NCBI GenBank assembly: GCA_947627435.1
Contig: CANQWB010000011.1
Span: 1 to 36,894, forward strand
Source of the DNA: an uncultured Bacilli bacterium
Lineage (GTDB): Bacteria; Bacillota_I; Bacilli_A; RF39; UBA660
Direction of reading: 5' to 3'
Length of the DNA stretch: 36,894 nt
In this document: piece after piece, positions 22,391 to 29,655 of the stretch
How positions within the stretch are numbered: position 1 is the stretch's first letter
Layout: the number at the start of each line of letters is the position of its first letter
The notes under the pieces: generated by a model
Told to the model about the DNA's origin: nothing
Database searches by the model: none
Seen by the model: the letters and a program-made list of their open reading frames with translations, nothing else
Position numbers and translations under genes: made by a program

Positions 22391-22472
22391 ATATTAAGAC
22401 TATAAATAGTAATAATACTAATAGGAAGATAAGAATTACTAAAGATAGAATTAAAAAATCCTTCTTGTTCAT
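22389..22472 (-). CDS. 27-residue hydrophobic peptide B (type I toxin-like)
   Basis: A minus-strand mini-gene with ATG 22472 after AAGGAGGCGATATA, a very strong ribosome site. The peptide begins MNKKDFLIL and is then almost only Leu, Ile, Val and Phe, ending IVLI at the stop. It resembles peptide A: both begin with two basic residues and one acidic residue, an aromatic residue and then a membrane helix. The promoter is well formed. The 3' end converges on small RNA B. An in-frame extension upstream crosses the promoter and is not used. I know of no named family that it clearly matches. Confidence 0.6.
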   Translation of the reverse strand: MNKKDFLILSLVILIFLLVLLLFIVLI

Positions 22473-22533
22473 TATATCGCCTCCTTCTTTATGAAGTTTG
22501 GCAATCACCCAACTATTAAATGTTCCTAATAAA

Positions 22534-22562
22534 ATTATACCAAACATTTGTTCTTGATACAA
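22534..22562 (-). promoter_or_regulatory. Promoter of peptide gene B
   Basis: On the minus strand TTGTAT (22557-22562), 17-base spacer, TATAAT (22534-22539) with a TGG extended -10, the same form as the promoter of peptide gene A. Confidence 0.78.
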
Positions 22563-22630
22563 TGCTTTTATATTAAATTTTGAAAATTTAGAAAACACAC
22601 TTGCATATTGTCAAAAACAATAAGAAGGTG

Positions 22631-22750
22631 ATGAAATTGAAGATATTAAGAAATAATATAAGTAATAGTGAATTTTATAATTATTATTTGATAGATGACA
22701 AAAAAACAAAAGAAATTAATAAAATAAAGTTGTCGTACTCCTTTCTTTAG
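22631..22750 (+). CDS. Small ORF of 39 residues, possibly a remnant
   Basis: A weakly supported ORF. GAAGGTG abuts ATG 22631, leaving no spacing; TTG 22637 in the same frame would be better spaced. The product is polar (FYNYYLIDDKKTKEINKIK) and unrecognised. It is followed by a good terminator (22770-22794), which suggests that something here is transcribed. It could be the remains of a larger gene. Confidence 0.25.
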   Translation: MKLKILRNNISNSEFYNYYLIDDKKTKEINKIKLSYSFL

Positions 22751-22769
22751 GGTACCAATAATGATTATC

Positions 22770-22794
22770 ACTAGATTGTATATCTAGTTTTTTT
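22770..22794 (+). terminator. Terminator before the HTH-DUF2975 gene
   Basis: ACTAGAT (22770-22776), loop TGTAT, ATCTAGT (22782-22788), then seven Ts. Confidence 0.8.
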
Positions 22795-22811
22795 ATGATA
22801 AAATCTAAATG

Positions 22812-22854
22812 CAACTAAAAGTTGATAGTTTAAAATCACTTTCAACTATATAAT
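22812..22854 (+). promoter_or_regulatory. Promoter/operator region of the HTH-DUF2975 gene
   Basis: TATAAT at 22849-22854; TTGATA at 22822-22827 is 21 bases away, too far for an ideal -35. Three half-sites, CAACT (22812), AGTTGA (22820-22825) and TCAACT (22842-22847), form nested inverted repeats suited to autoregulation by the encoded HTH protein. Confidence 0.45.
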
Positions 22855-22879
22855 TTATTGTGAAAAGGAGGTACTCTAA

Positions 22880-23800
22880 ATGAAATTTGGAGATAATTTA
22901 AAAAAAATAAGAATTTTGAAAAAACTATCACAAGAAGATTTAGCAGAAAAAGTAAATGTATCTAGGCAATCAGTAAGTAAATGGGAAACTGGAGATGCTT
23001 ACCCTACAATGAATAATTTATTAGAATTATGTAAAATTTTTCATTGTAAAATCAATGATTTAGTAAATGATAGTATCATTGATATTGATTCACTTGGAGA
23101 TGAAGTGAAAACCAAAGTTGTAAGTTTAAAAAAAGAAGAACAAAAGAAAATGAAATTTTTAAGTAAAATCATTTCTGTAATATCTAAAATAGGAAGAATT
23201 TTTTGTTATATTGCTATTCCTTTTATTTGTTTCATTTTAATTACTTTACCGTATTTGATTGATAAAGTTGTAATAAAAGATAATAATTTAACTTTAAATC
23301 TTCCAAATCATAATATCAATCTTTTAGAAACAGACGATAAAGTGGTCTTAAAAGTTGGAGCATTTGTTTTAGCAGATGCAGATAAAGAATTTTTAAATAC
23401 TAAAGTAATATCTATATTTGAAAATAATAGTAAAGCAAAAATAATTGGTTATGTTGAAACCGGGTTTGCGGTTCTTTTAGTAATCATTATTTTGACATCT
23501 ATCATATTTAAGCATTTAGAAACTTTATTTGATAATATCAATCACGGAGAGACACCATTTACTTTAGAAAATGTAATTTTAATCAAAAAGATTGCTTGGA
23601 AAATGATTATCATAATCATAATGAGTAATATTGGCGGTGGTATATTTGAATTGTTATTCAGTTCTGATTTAAATGTAGAGTTTGAAACCTATGATTTGGT
23701 AGAAATATTATTCTTATTTAGTTTGTCATATATATTTGAATACGGAAGATTATTAGGACTTGAAACAAAAGGTCAAATGTATGGTGATAGCAGTGAATAA
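22880..23800 (+). CDS. XRE-family HTH regulator fused to a DUF2975-like membrane domain
   Basis: A 306-residue membrane-bound regulator. Residues 1-65 form a Cro/C1 helix-turn-helix (LKKIRILKKLSQEDLAEKVNVSRQSVSKWETGDAYPTMNNLLELCKIF). Predicted membrane segments follow at about 106-130, 192-213, 235-255 and 272-290. The phrase NHGETPFTLENVILIKKIAWKMI is characteristic of DUF2975. Usually a DUF2975 protein is followed by a separate small HTH protein; here both are in one chain. The extracytoplasmic loop (about 131-190) may sense a signal. The ribosome site is AAAAGGAGG. The next gene overlaps its end by 8 bases. Confidence 0.83.
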   Translation: MKFGDNLKKIRILKKLSQEDLAEKVNVSRQSVSKWETGDAYPTMNNLLELCKIFHCKINDLVNDSIIDIDSLGDEVKTKVVSLKKEEQKKMKFLSKIISVISKIGRIFCYIAIPFICFILITLPYLIDKVVIKDNNLTLNLPNHNINLLETDDKVVLKVGAFVLADADKEFLNTKVISIFENNSKAKIIGYVETGFAVLLVIIILTSIIFKHLETLFDNINHGETPFTLENVILIKKIAWKMIIIIIMSNIGGGIFELLFSSDLNVEFETYDLVEILFLFSLSYIFEYGRLLGLETKGQMYGDSSE

Positions 23801-24047
23801 AAAAGAGTTTTTACATGAACTTTCTAAACAAACAAACTTAACAGAAAATGAAACAATATTAGTGAATGATATATTAGAAAAACACTTTTTTATAAGTAGA
23901 AAGAATAAAGATAAAATCATAAGTGAATTTGTAATTCAATTAGATATAAGTCTAGATAAGGCAACAGAAATATATAATATTTGCAAAAAGATTGTTAGTA
24001 ATGAAATAATAAATAAATTAAAACACCCTTTTGAAGATCAAAATTAA
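23793..24047 (+). CDS. Small helical protein coupled to the HTH-DUF2975 gene
   Basis: An 84-residue protein that I cannot assign. GTG 23793 is preceded by GGTGAT, as at many starts in this window, and lies inside the end of the upstream gene, so translation is coupled. The sequence is all helix: NKKEFLHELSKQTNLTENETILVNDILEKHFF, reminiscent of the first helices of HU proteins, then a second, similar helical pair (DKIISEFVIQLDISLDKATEIYNICKKIV). It lacks the DNA-binding arm of HU. It is probably the partner of the membrane regulator. Confidence 0.65.
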   Translation: MNKKEFLHELSKQTNLTENETILVNDILEKHFFISRKNKDKIISEFVIQLDISLDKATEIYNICKKIVSNEIINKLKHPFEDQN

Positions 24048-24068
24048 AATTGAGAGATTATATTTTAG

Positions 24069-24096
24069 GCAAATCTGCTTTTGATTTGCTTATTTT
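24069..24096 (+). terminator. Terminator after the HTH operon
   Basis: GCAAATC (24069-24075), 7-base loop, GATTTGC (24083-24089), then TTATTTTA. Confidence 0.65.
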
Positions 24097-24225
24097 ATGC
24101 TATCATGTTTAATGAAGAAAATAATAATTTGTATTGGAATTTTAAAATAAAATTTACGCATGTATTTGAATATTTGTATAAAGGTACTATCTTTAATATT
24201 AAATATTTTAAATTGTAATCAAAAC

Positions 24226-24255
24226 TTGACCTCAAAACATGAAAAATGATACACT
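24226..24255 (+). promoter_or_regulatory. Promoter of the DUF362 gene
   Basis: TTGACC at 24226-24231, 18-base spacer, TACACT at 24250-24255 with a TGA extended -10. Confidence 0.65.
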
Positions 24256-24279
24256 ATTATTGTAAGAAAGGATAAGATT

Positions 24280-25155
24280 ATGGAAAAAAGTAAAGTTTAT
24301 TTCACAAGAAACATTACCCCTGAGAATGTTGTTAGATTGTATGACATGTTAGGCAAAAAACTAACTGGTAAAGTCGCAGTAAAAGTACATTCTGGAGAAG
24401 CAGGTAACCAAAATTACCTTCGTCCAGAATTCATGAAACCTATGATTGAACATGTAAATGGAACCATTGTAGAATGTAATACCGCATATGATGGAGCAAG
24501 AGATACTACCGAAAAACATTTACAATTGATGGAAGATCATGAATGGAGTAAATATTTCGATGTAGATATTTTAGATAGTGAAGAAGATATGGAACTTCCT
24601 ATTCCTAACGGAAAACAAATTCAAAAAAACTATGTAGGTAAGAACTTAGAAAATTATGATTCGATGTTAGTGTTATCCCATTTTAAAGGACACCCAATGG
24701 GTGGATATGGTGGTGCCTTAAAACAATTATCCATCGGTGTAGCATCTTCAAAAGGAAAAAGATATATTCACTGTGTTGGAAAAGAAAATGCCAGTTATGA
24801 AGAAATGTTCCAAGCAGATCAAATTGGCTTTTTAGAATCTATGGCAGATGCCGCATCTTCAGTAACAGATTATTTTAAAGATAATATTGCTTATATTAAT
24901 GTAATGTGTAATATGTCAGTTGACTGTGATTGTTGTGCAACTGCCGAAGATCCTTGTATGCAAGATATCGGTATATTGGCATCTCTAGATCCCGTTGCGA
25001 TTGATCAAGCATGTATTGATTTGGTAAAAAATGCAAACGATCCTGGAAAAGAACATTTACTAGAACGAATTGCTTCTAGACATGGTACGCATACCATTGA
25101 TGCTGCTTATGCATTGGGAATTGGTAATAAAGAATATGAACTCATTGAAGTATAA
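24280..25155 (+). CDS. DUF362-family protein lacking a ferredoxin domain
   Basis: A 291-residue protein of the DUF362 family. Motifs: VAVKVHSGEAGNQNYLRPEF near the start, VECNTAYDGARDTT, a central LVLSHFKGHPMGGYGGALKQLSIG and ASLDPVAIDQACIDLV near the end. Many DUF362 proteins carry a 4Fe-4S ferredoxin domain, absent here. A cysteine cluster (CNMSVDCDCCATAEDPC, about 211-227) may bind a metal or cluster. The function is unknown; a redox or cofactor role is inferred. The gene is monocistronic, with its own promoter and terminator. ATG 24280 follows GAAAGGA. Confidence 0.85.
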   Translation: MEKSKVYFTRNITPENVVRLYDMLGKKLTGKVAVKVHSGEAGNQNYLRPEFMKPMIEHVNGTIVECNTAYDGARDTTEKHLQLMEDHEWSKYFDVDILDSEEDMELPIPNGKQIQKNYVGKNLENYDSMLVLSHFKGHPMGGYGGALKQLSIGVASSKGKRYIHCVGKENASYEEMFQADQIGFLESMADAASSVTDYFKDNIAYINVMCNMSVDCDCCATAEDPCMQDIGILASLDPVAIDQACIDLVKNANDPGKEHLLERIASRHGTHTIDAAYALGIGNKEYELIEV

Positions 25156-25177
25156 CCCGAAATTCGGGTTTTCTTTT
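25154..25177 (+). terminator. Terminator of the DUF362 gene
   Basis: AACCCGA (25154-25160), loop AAT, TCGGGTT (25164-25170), then T-rich sequence. Confidence 0.85.
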
Positions 25178-25191
25178 TGAAAAGTATATGA

Positions 25192-25226
25192 TATAATGTG
25201 AATATATGAACATATAATCATATAAT
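25192..25226 (+). promoter_or_regulatory. Promoter and ArsR-type operator of the metal-efflux operon
   Basis: TATAAT at 25192-25197 with a TGA extended -10. Right after it, TATATGAACA (25203-25212), TA, TAATCATATA (25215-25224) form an imperfect 10-2-10 inverted repeat (8 of 10 matching), the form expected for SmtB/CzrA repressors. It would overlap the transcription start. Confidence 0.65.
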
Positions 25227-25241
25227 ATAGGAGGATAGAAT

Positions 25242-25535
25242 ATGAATGTAGATACCATTTACGCATTGAGTGAATTTTATAAAATGTTTGGTGATGTCAC
25301 ACGATTAAAAATACTAAATGCATTATCTGATAACAGTTTGTGTGTAAGTGAAATCGCAGAACAATTACAAATGACACATTCTGCAATTTCTCATCAATTA
25401 CAAGTATTAAGAACCCAAAATTTTGTAAAATATGAAAAAATTGGAAAAACAGTTTACTATTCACTTGCAGATGAACATATTCAAATTATTCTCAAATATG
25501 GATATGAACATATTCAAGAAAGGGGTTCCATATGA
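25242..25535 (+). CDS. ArsR/SmtB-family metal-sensing repressor
   Basis: A 97-residue winged-helix repressor that should leave its operator when a metal binds. The HTH is VSEIAEQLQMTHSAISHQLQVLRTQNFVKYEKIGKTVYYSL. The C-terminal helix holds D-x-H-x10-H-x2-E (in ADEHIQ...EHIQE), the same pattern as the alpha-5 zinc sites of SmtB and CzrA, so zinc (or Cd, Co) sensing is predicted. The CadC alpha-3N cysteine pair is not complete: only one cysteine occurs in SLCVSEIA. The next gene, a metal ATPase, overlaps its stop by ATGA. A candidate operator lies just upstream. Confidence 0.93.
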   Translation: MNVDTIYALSEFYKMFGDVTRLKILNALSDNSLCVSEIAEQLQMTHSAISHQLQVLRTQNFVKYEKIGKTVYYSLADEHIQIILKYGYEHIQERGSI

Positions 25536-27349
25536 AAAAGGAAATCATACGATGGATAGGCATTAGTTTACTTTTTTTACTCACATTTTTCATTCCCAAA
25601 AATATGATATATTATGGTATTTTCATTTTGCTTTATCTCATTTTATCTTATGATATATGGTTAGATGTTTTGAAAAATATCAAAAAACATCAATTTATGG
25701 ATGAAAAATTTTTAATGATTATCGCAACTGTAGGGGCAATTGCGATTCAAGAATATCCAGAAGCTATTGCAGTTGTTTTATTCTATCAAATTGGAGAATA
25801 TTTAAGCGATAAGGCAACAGATTATACCAAAAATGCGATTGGGAAATTGATGAATTTAAAAGTGGAGACTGTACATATTAAAATAAATGGTACAATAAAA
25901 ACAGTTCCTATTGAGCAAGTTAAATGTGGTGACACCATTGTGGTAAATCCAGGAGAACGAATTCCTTTAGATGGAGTGGTGATATCTGGAACAAGTAGTG
26001 TGGATACATCTTCTATGACGGGCGAATCTTTGCCCCATACAGTAGGTATTCATGATACTGTAATGAGTGGATGTGTCAATCAAGAAGGTGTACTTGAAAT
26101 TGAAACACAAGTAGATTATACAAATTCTACTGTAGCAAAAGTACTTTCTTTAATGGAAGAAGCAAGCAATCATCAAACTTCACATGAAAAATTTATTACC
26201 AAATTTGCCAAATACTATACACCCATTGTCGTTGGCATGGCATGTCTTATTACCATCATTCCATTTTTATTAGGGAAACCATTTACATACTGGTTTTATA
26301 AATCTCTTGTCTTTTTAGTAATATCTTGCCCATGTGCCTTGGTTGTATCTATTCCACTTGGATTTGTTTCAGGAATTGGAATTGCAGGTAAAAAAGGTAT
26401 TTTAATTAAGAAGAATATGGTATTAGAAAACTTAGATCAAATCGATACGGTTATCTTTGATAAAACAGGAACATTAACCAAAGGTAATTTTTCTGTACAA
26501 CAAGTGATCCCTTTTTCTTCTACGAAAGAAGAAGTATTAAACTATGCAGCTAATGCCGAAAGTCATTCTAATCATCCTATTGCCAAAGCCATTCGAAACG
26601 CATGTAAAACGAATCCTACAATGGAAATAGAAAATATCAAAGAAATTGCCGGAAAAGGAATAGAAGCAAGTTATCAAAATAAAACTTTATTGGTTGGAAA
26701 TGAGTCATTATTAGAAGAAAACAAAATTTCATATTCTCACATAGATGCGATGGGAACTATTGTTTATGTAGCATTCGATCATAACTATATGGGTGCTATT
26801 GTGATTGCAGATGAATTAAAACCAAATATAAAAAATCTAGTACGAAAACTCAAACAGTATGGAATAGAACATGTGATTATGCTTTCTGGCGATAACGAAA
26901 AAAATGTTTCAAAAGTAGGTAAGTATCTACATATGGATAACTGCTATGCGAGTTTATTACCTACGGATAAAGTAGAAATCGTCAATGCTTTAAAACAAAC
27001 ATTCCACACGATGTTTGTTGGTGATGGAATGAATGATGCACCAGTTTTAATCAGTGCTGAAATTGGTGTTTCAATGGGTAATATTGGTAGTGATGCGGCC
27101 ATTGAAGCAAGTGATATTGTATTGATGAACGATGACCCTAATTTACTTTTAACCACTTTTCAAATTGCCAAAAAAACAAAACATATTGTCAAAATGAATA
27201 TGGCACTTGCGATTACAGCTAAAATACTCATTATGATTTTGGGTATTCTTGGAATTGCAAGTATGTGGCTTGCTGTCTTTGCGGATGTAGGGGTTATGAT
27301 ATTAACTATTTTGAATACCATTCGTATATTTTATATCAAAACAACGTAA
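25532..27349 (+). CDS. P1B-type heavy-metal ATPase (Zn/Cd/Pb efflux), no N-terminal HMA domain
   Basis: A 605-residue transporter that should export Zn2+ or Cd2+ using ATP. Motifs: TGESLP (actuator), CPC metal site (C266, C268 in SCPCALV), phosphorylation site DKTGTLT (D310), the SHSNHPIAKA nucleotide site and GDGMNDAPVL. The last helices contain the Lys and the DVG that accompany CPC in the zinc/cadmium (P1B-2) subgroup. The usual N-terminal metal-binding domain (GMxCxxC) is absent; the chain starts directly with membrane helices. Its ATG overlaps the repressor's stop, so both form one operon. A terminator overlaps its end. Confidence 0.94.
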   Translation: MKKEIIRWIGISLLFLLTFFIPKNMIYYGIFILLYLILSYDIWLDVLKNIKKHQFMDEKFLMIIATVGAIAIQEYPEAIAVVLFYQIGEYLSDKATDYTKNAIGKLMNLKVETVHIKINGTIKTVPIEQVKCGDTIVVNPGERIPLDGVVISGTSSVDTSSMTGESLPHTVGIHDTVMSGCVNQEGVLEIETQVDYTNSTVAKVLSLMEEASNHQTSHEKFITKFAKYYTPIVVGMACLITIIPFLLGKPFTYWFYKSLVFLVISCPCALVVSIPLGFVSGIGIAGKKGILIKKNMVLENLDQIDTVIFDKTGTLTKGNFSVQQVIPFSSTKEEVLNYAANAESHSNHPIAKAIRNACKTNPTMEIENIKEIAGKGIEASYQNKTLLVGNESLLEENKISYSHIDAMGTIVYVAFDHNYMGAIVIADELKPNIKNLVRKLKQYGIEHVIMLSGDNEKNVSKVGKYLHMDNCYASLLPTDKVEIVNALKQTFHTMFVGDGMNDAPVLISAEIGVSMGNIGSDAAIEASDIVLMNDDPNLLLTTFQIAKKTKHIVKMNMALAITAKILIMILGILGIASMWLAVFADVGVMILTILNTIRIFYIKTT

Positions 27350-27359
27350 AGTTGTTTTT
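27338..27359 (+). terminator. Terminator of the metal-efflux operon
   Basis: AAAACAAC (27338-27345), loop GTAAA containing the stop codon end, GTTGTTTT (27351-27358) plus T. Confidence 0.8.
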
Positions 27360-27372
27360 CCATGAGTGTTAT

Positions 27373-27405
27373 TTGACACAATAAATACATTGGACTATAA
27401 TGTAT
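27373..27405 (+). promoter_or_regulatory. Consensus promoter with palindrome for the ABC exporter
   Basis: TTGACA at 27373-27378, 17-base spacer and TATAAT at 27396-27401 match the sigma-A consensus exactly. ATACATT (27385-27391) and AATGTAT (27399-27405) form a perfect 7-base inverted repeat over the -10, suited to repression. Confidence 0.85.
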
Positions 27406-27432
27406 CAAGTATGTATAAAAGGAGGATTATGA

Positions 27433-29655
27433 ATGTTAAAGATGTTTCATTATATCAAAGATTCGTGGCTTAGTATTTTTGTAATTATTTTACTACTTGC
27501 ATTTCAAGCGGTATGTGATTTATCTTTGCCAGATTATACATCTAATATTGTCAATGTAGGAATTAGTCAAGGGGGAATTGAAGAAACTTCACCTAGAGTA
27601 ATTCGTGCAAGTGAAATGGATAAAATCCTGTTATTTTTAAGTGAAGAAGACCAAAATTTTGTCTTAGATAATTACCAATTATTTGATAAAAGTACGTTAT
27701 CTACAAGTAAATATAATCAATTGGTTCAAAAATATCCATTATTAGAAACAGAAGCTATCTATGAAAAGAAAAAGGATAGTGAAAATTTAAATCATATTTT
27801 GATCAATCCAATTTTAATGGTTGCAACATTAGAAGGATCAAGAGAAAATAATTTAGGTGTAGATTCTTTCGTAGAAGGAATTCCAACCGATGTCGATTTA
27901 TTTACCGTTTTATCAAATATGCCTAGTGAGGCTCGTACAGAAATGCTAAAGGAAGCAACCGAAAAAATCGAACAAGTTCCTGAATCATTACTTTCTAGTG
28001 GAGCAATTCAAATGGTAAGGCAGGAATATCAAACAATTGGTATCAATACGGATAAAATGCAAACCAATTATATTATTGTATCAGGCGCTAAAATGTTAGG
28101 AATTGCCTTACTAAGTATGTTTTCTACGATTTTAGTTGGACTTTTGGGTGCTCGTTTGGCAGCCAAACTTGCCCGTGTATTACGTAAAAAAGTATTTGAA
28201 AAAGTTGTTTCTTTTTCAAGTACGGAAATGAAACAATTTGGAACATCATCTTTAATTACGCGTACAACCAATGATATTCAACAAATGCAGATGGTACTTG
28301 TGATGTTACTTAGAACTGTTTTTTATGCACCAATTATAGGAATTGGAGGCGTTATCAAAAGTATTCATGCAAATTCTTCCATGGCATGGATTATTGCAGT
28401 TGCAGTCATGTCTATTTTAACACTTGTCATTGTCTTATTTGCAATCGCAATGCCAAAATTTAAAATTGTACAAAAACTAGTAGATCGTCTCAATTTAGTC
28501 ACAAGAGAAATCTTGACAGGTTTACCTGTTATTCGTGCATTTCACAATGAACAACATGAAGAAGAACGTTTTGATAAAGCCAATAAAGATTTAACCAAAT
28601 TAAACTTATTTATCGGACGTACGATGTCCTTTATGATGCCTGCTATGATGTTTATTATGAATACTGTCGCTCTTGTTATCTTATGGAAAGGTGCTTATAG
28701 TATCGATGCTGGAAGTATGCAAGTGGGAGATATGATGGCATTCATTCAATATACGATGCAAATCATTATGTCGTTCTTAATGATTTCTATGATTTCTATT
28801 ATGTTACCACGTGCATCTGTATCCGCCAAACGTATTGATGAAATCATACAAACTGATGTAGTAATTCAAAATCCTAAAATCGAAAAACCACTGGATCCAG
28901 AGAAAAAGGGTGTAGTCGAATTTAAAAATGTATCTTTCCGTTATCCCGATGCAACGGAGGATGTAATTACCGATATTACTTTTACAGCAAAACCTGGAGA
29001 AACGACTGCTTTTATTGGTTCGACTGGAAGTGGGAAATCTACTTTAATTAATTTAATACCGAGATTTTATGATGTAACAGAAGGTTCTATTCGTATTGAT
29101 GGCGTAGATATCCGTGAGATGAATGAACATGTTTTGCGTGAAAAAATTGGGTATGTACCACAAAAAGGTGTTTTATTCTCTGGTACTATTGCTAGTAATA
29201 TTGGATATGGAAAAGAGAATATTACCGATAAAGAATTAAAGGAAGCCGCCCAAATTGCACAAGCGTCAGAGTTTATTGAAACTTTCAACGATACTTATGA
29301 TGCTCCTATTGCGCAAGGTGGAACCAACGTATCTGGAGGTCAAAAACAACGCCTTTCAATCGCCAGAGCCATTGCTAAAAAACCAGATATTTATATTTTT
29401 GATGATAGTTTTTCTGCTTTAGACTTTAAAACCGATGCGGCGCTTCGTACCGCTCTTAAAAAAATCACGAAAAAGGCAACTGTATTAATAGTTGCACAAC
29501 GTATCAGTACGATTATGAATGCAGAACAAATTATTGTCTTACAAGAAGGACATATTGTAGGAATGGGAACGCATAAAGAGCTCATGAAAACTTGTCAAGT
29601 TTATCAAGAAATTGCGTTATCTCAATTATCAAAGGAGGAATTAGAAAATGCCTAG
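27433..29655 (+). CDS. ABC exporter subunit with degenerate ATPase site and large outer loop
   Basis: The first half of a heterodimeric type IV (multidrug-type) ABC exporter, 740 residues. Membrane helix 1 (about 13-30) is followed by an unusually long outer insertion of about 170 residues (from NVGISQGGIEE to near 210), then the remaining helices and the ATPase (Walker A GSTGSGKST, signature VSGGQKQRLS). Walker B ends FDDSFSALD, with Asp in place of the catalytic Glu, and the switch His is Gln (VAQRIST), so this site is the non-hydrolysing one. The partner gene overlaps by 8 bases. Substrate unknown. ATG 27433 follows AAAAGGAGG. Confidence 0.93.
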   Translation: MLKMFHYIKDSWLSIFVIILLLAFQAVCDLSLPDYTSNIVNVGISQGGIEETSPRVIRASEMDKILLFLSEEDQNFVLDNYQLFDKSTLSTSKYNQLVQKYPLLETEAIYEKKKDSENLNHILINPILMVATLEGSRENNLGVDSFVEGIPTDVDLFTVLSNMPSEARTEMLKEATEKIEQVPESLLSSGAIQMVRQEYQTIGINTDKMQTNYIIVSGAKMLGIALLSMFSTILVGLLGARLAAKLARVLRKKVFEKVVSFSSTEMKQFGTSSLITRTTNDIQQMQMVLVMLLRTVFYAPIIGIGGVIKSIHANSSMAWIIAVAVMSILTLVIVLFAIAMPKFKIVQKLVDRLNLVTREILTGLPVIRAFHNEQHEEERFDKANKDLTKLNLFIGRTMSFMMPAMMFIMNTVALVILWKGAYSIDAGSMQVGDMMAFIQYTMQIIMSFLMISMISIMLPRASVSAKRIDEIIQTDVVIQNPKIEKPLDPEKKGVVEFKNVSFRYPDATEDVITDITFTAKPGETTAFIGSTGSGKSTLINLIPRFYDVTEGSIRIDGVDIREMNEHVLREKIGYVPQKGVLFSGTIASNIGYGKENITDKELKEAAQIAQASEFIETFNDTYDAPIAQGGTNVSGGQKQRLSIARAIAKKPDIYIFDDSFSALDFKTDAALRTALKKITKKATVLIVAQRISTIMNAEQIIVLQEGHIVGMGTHKELMKTCQVYQEIALSQLSKEELENA

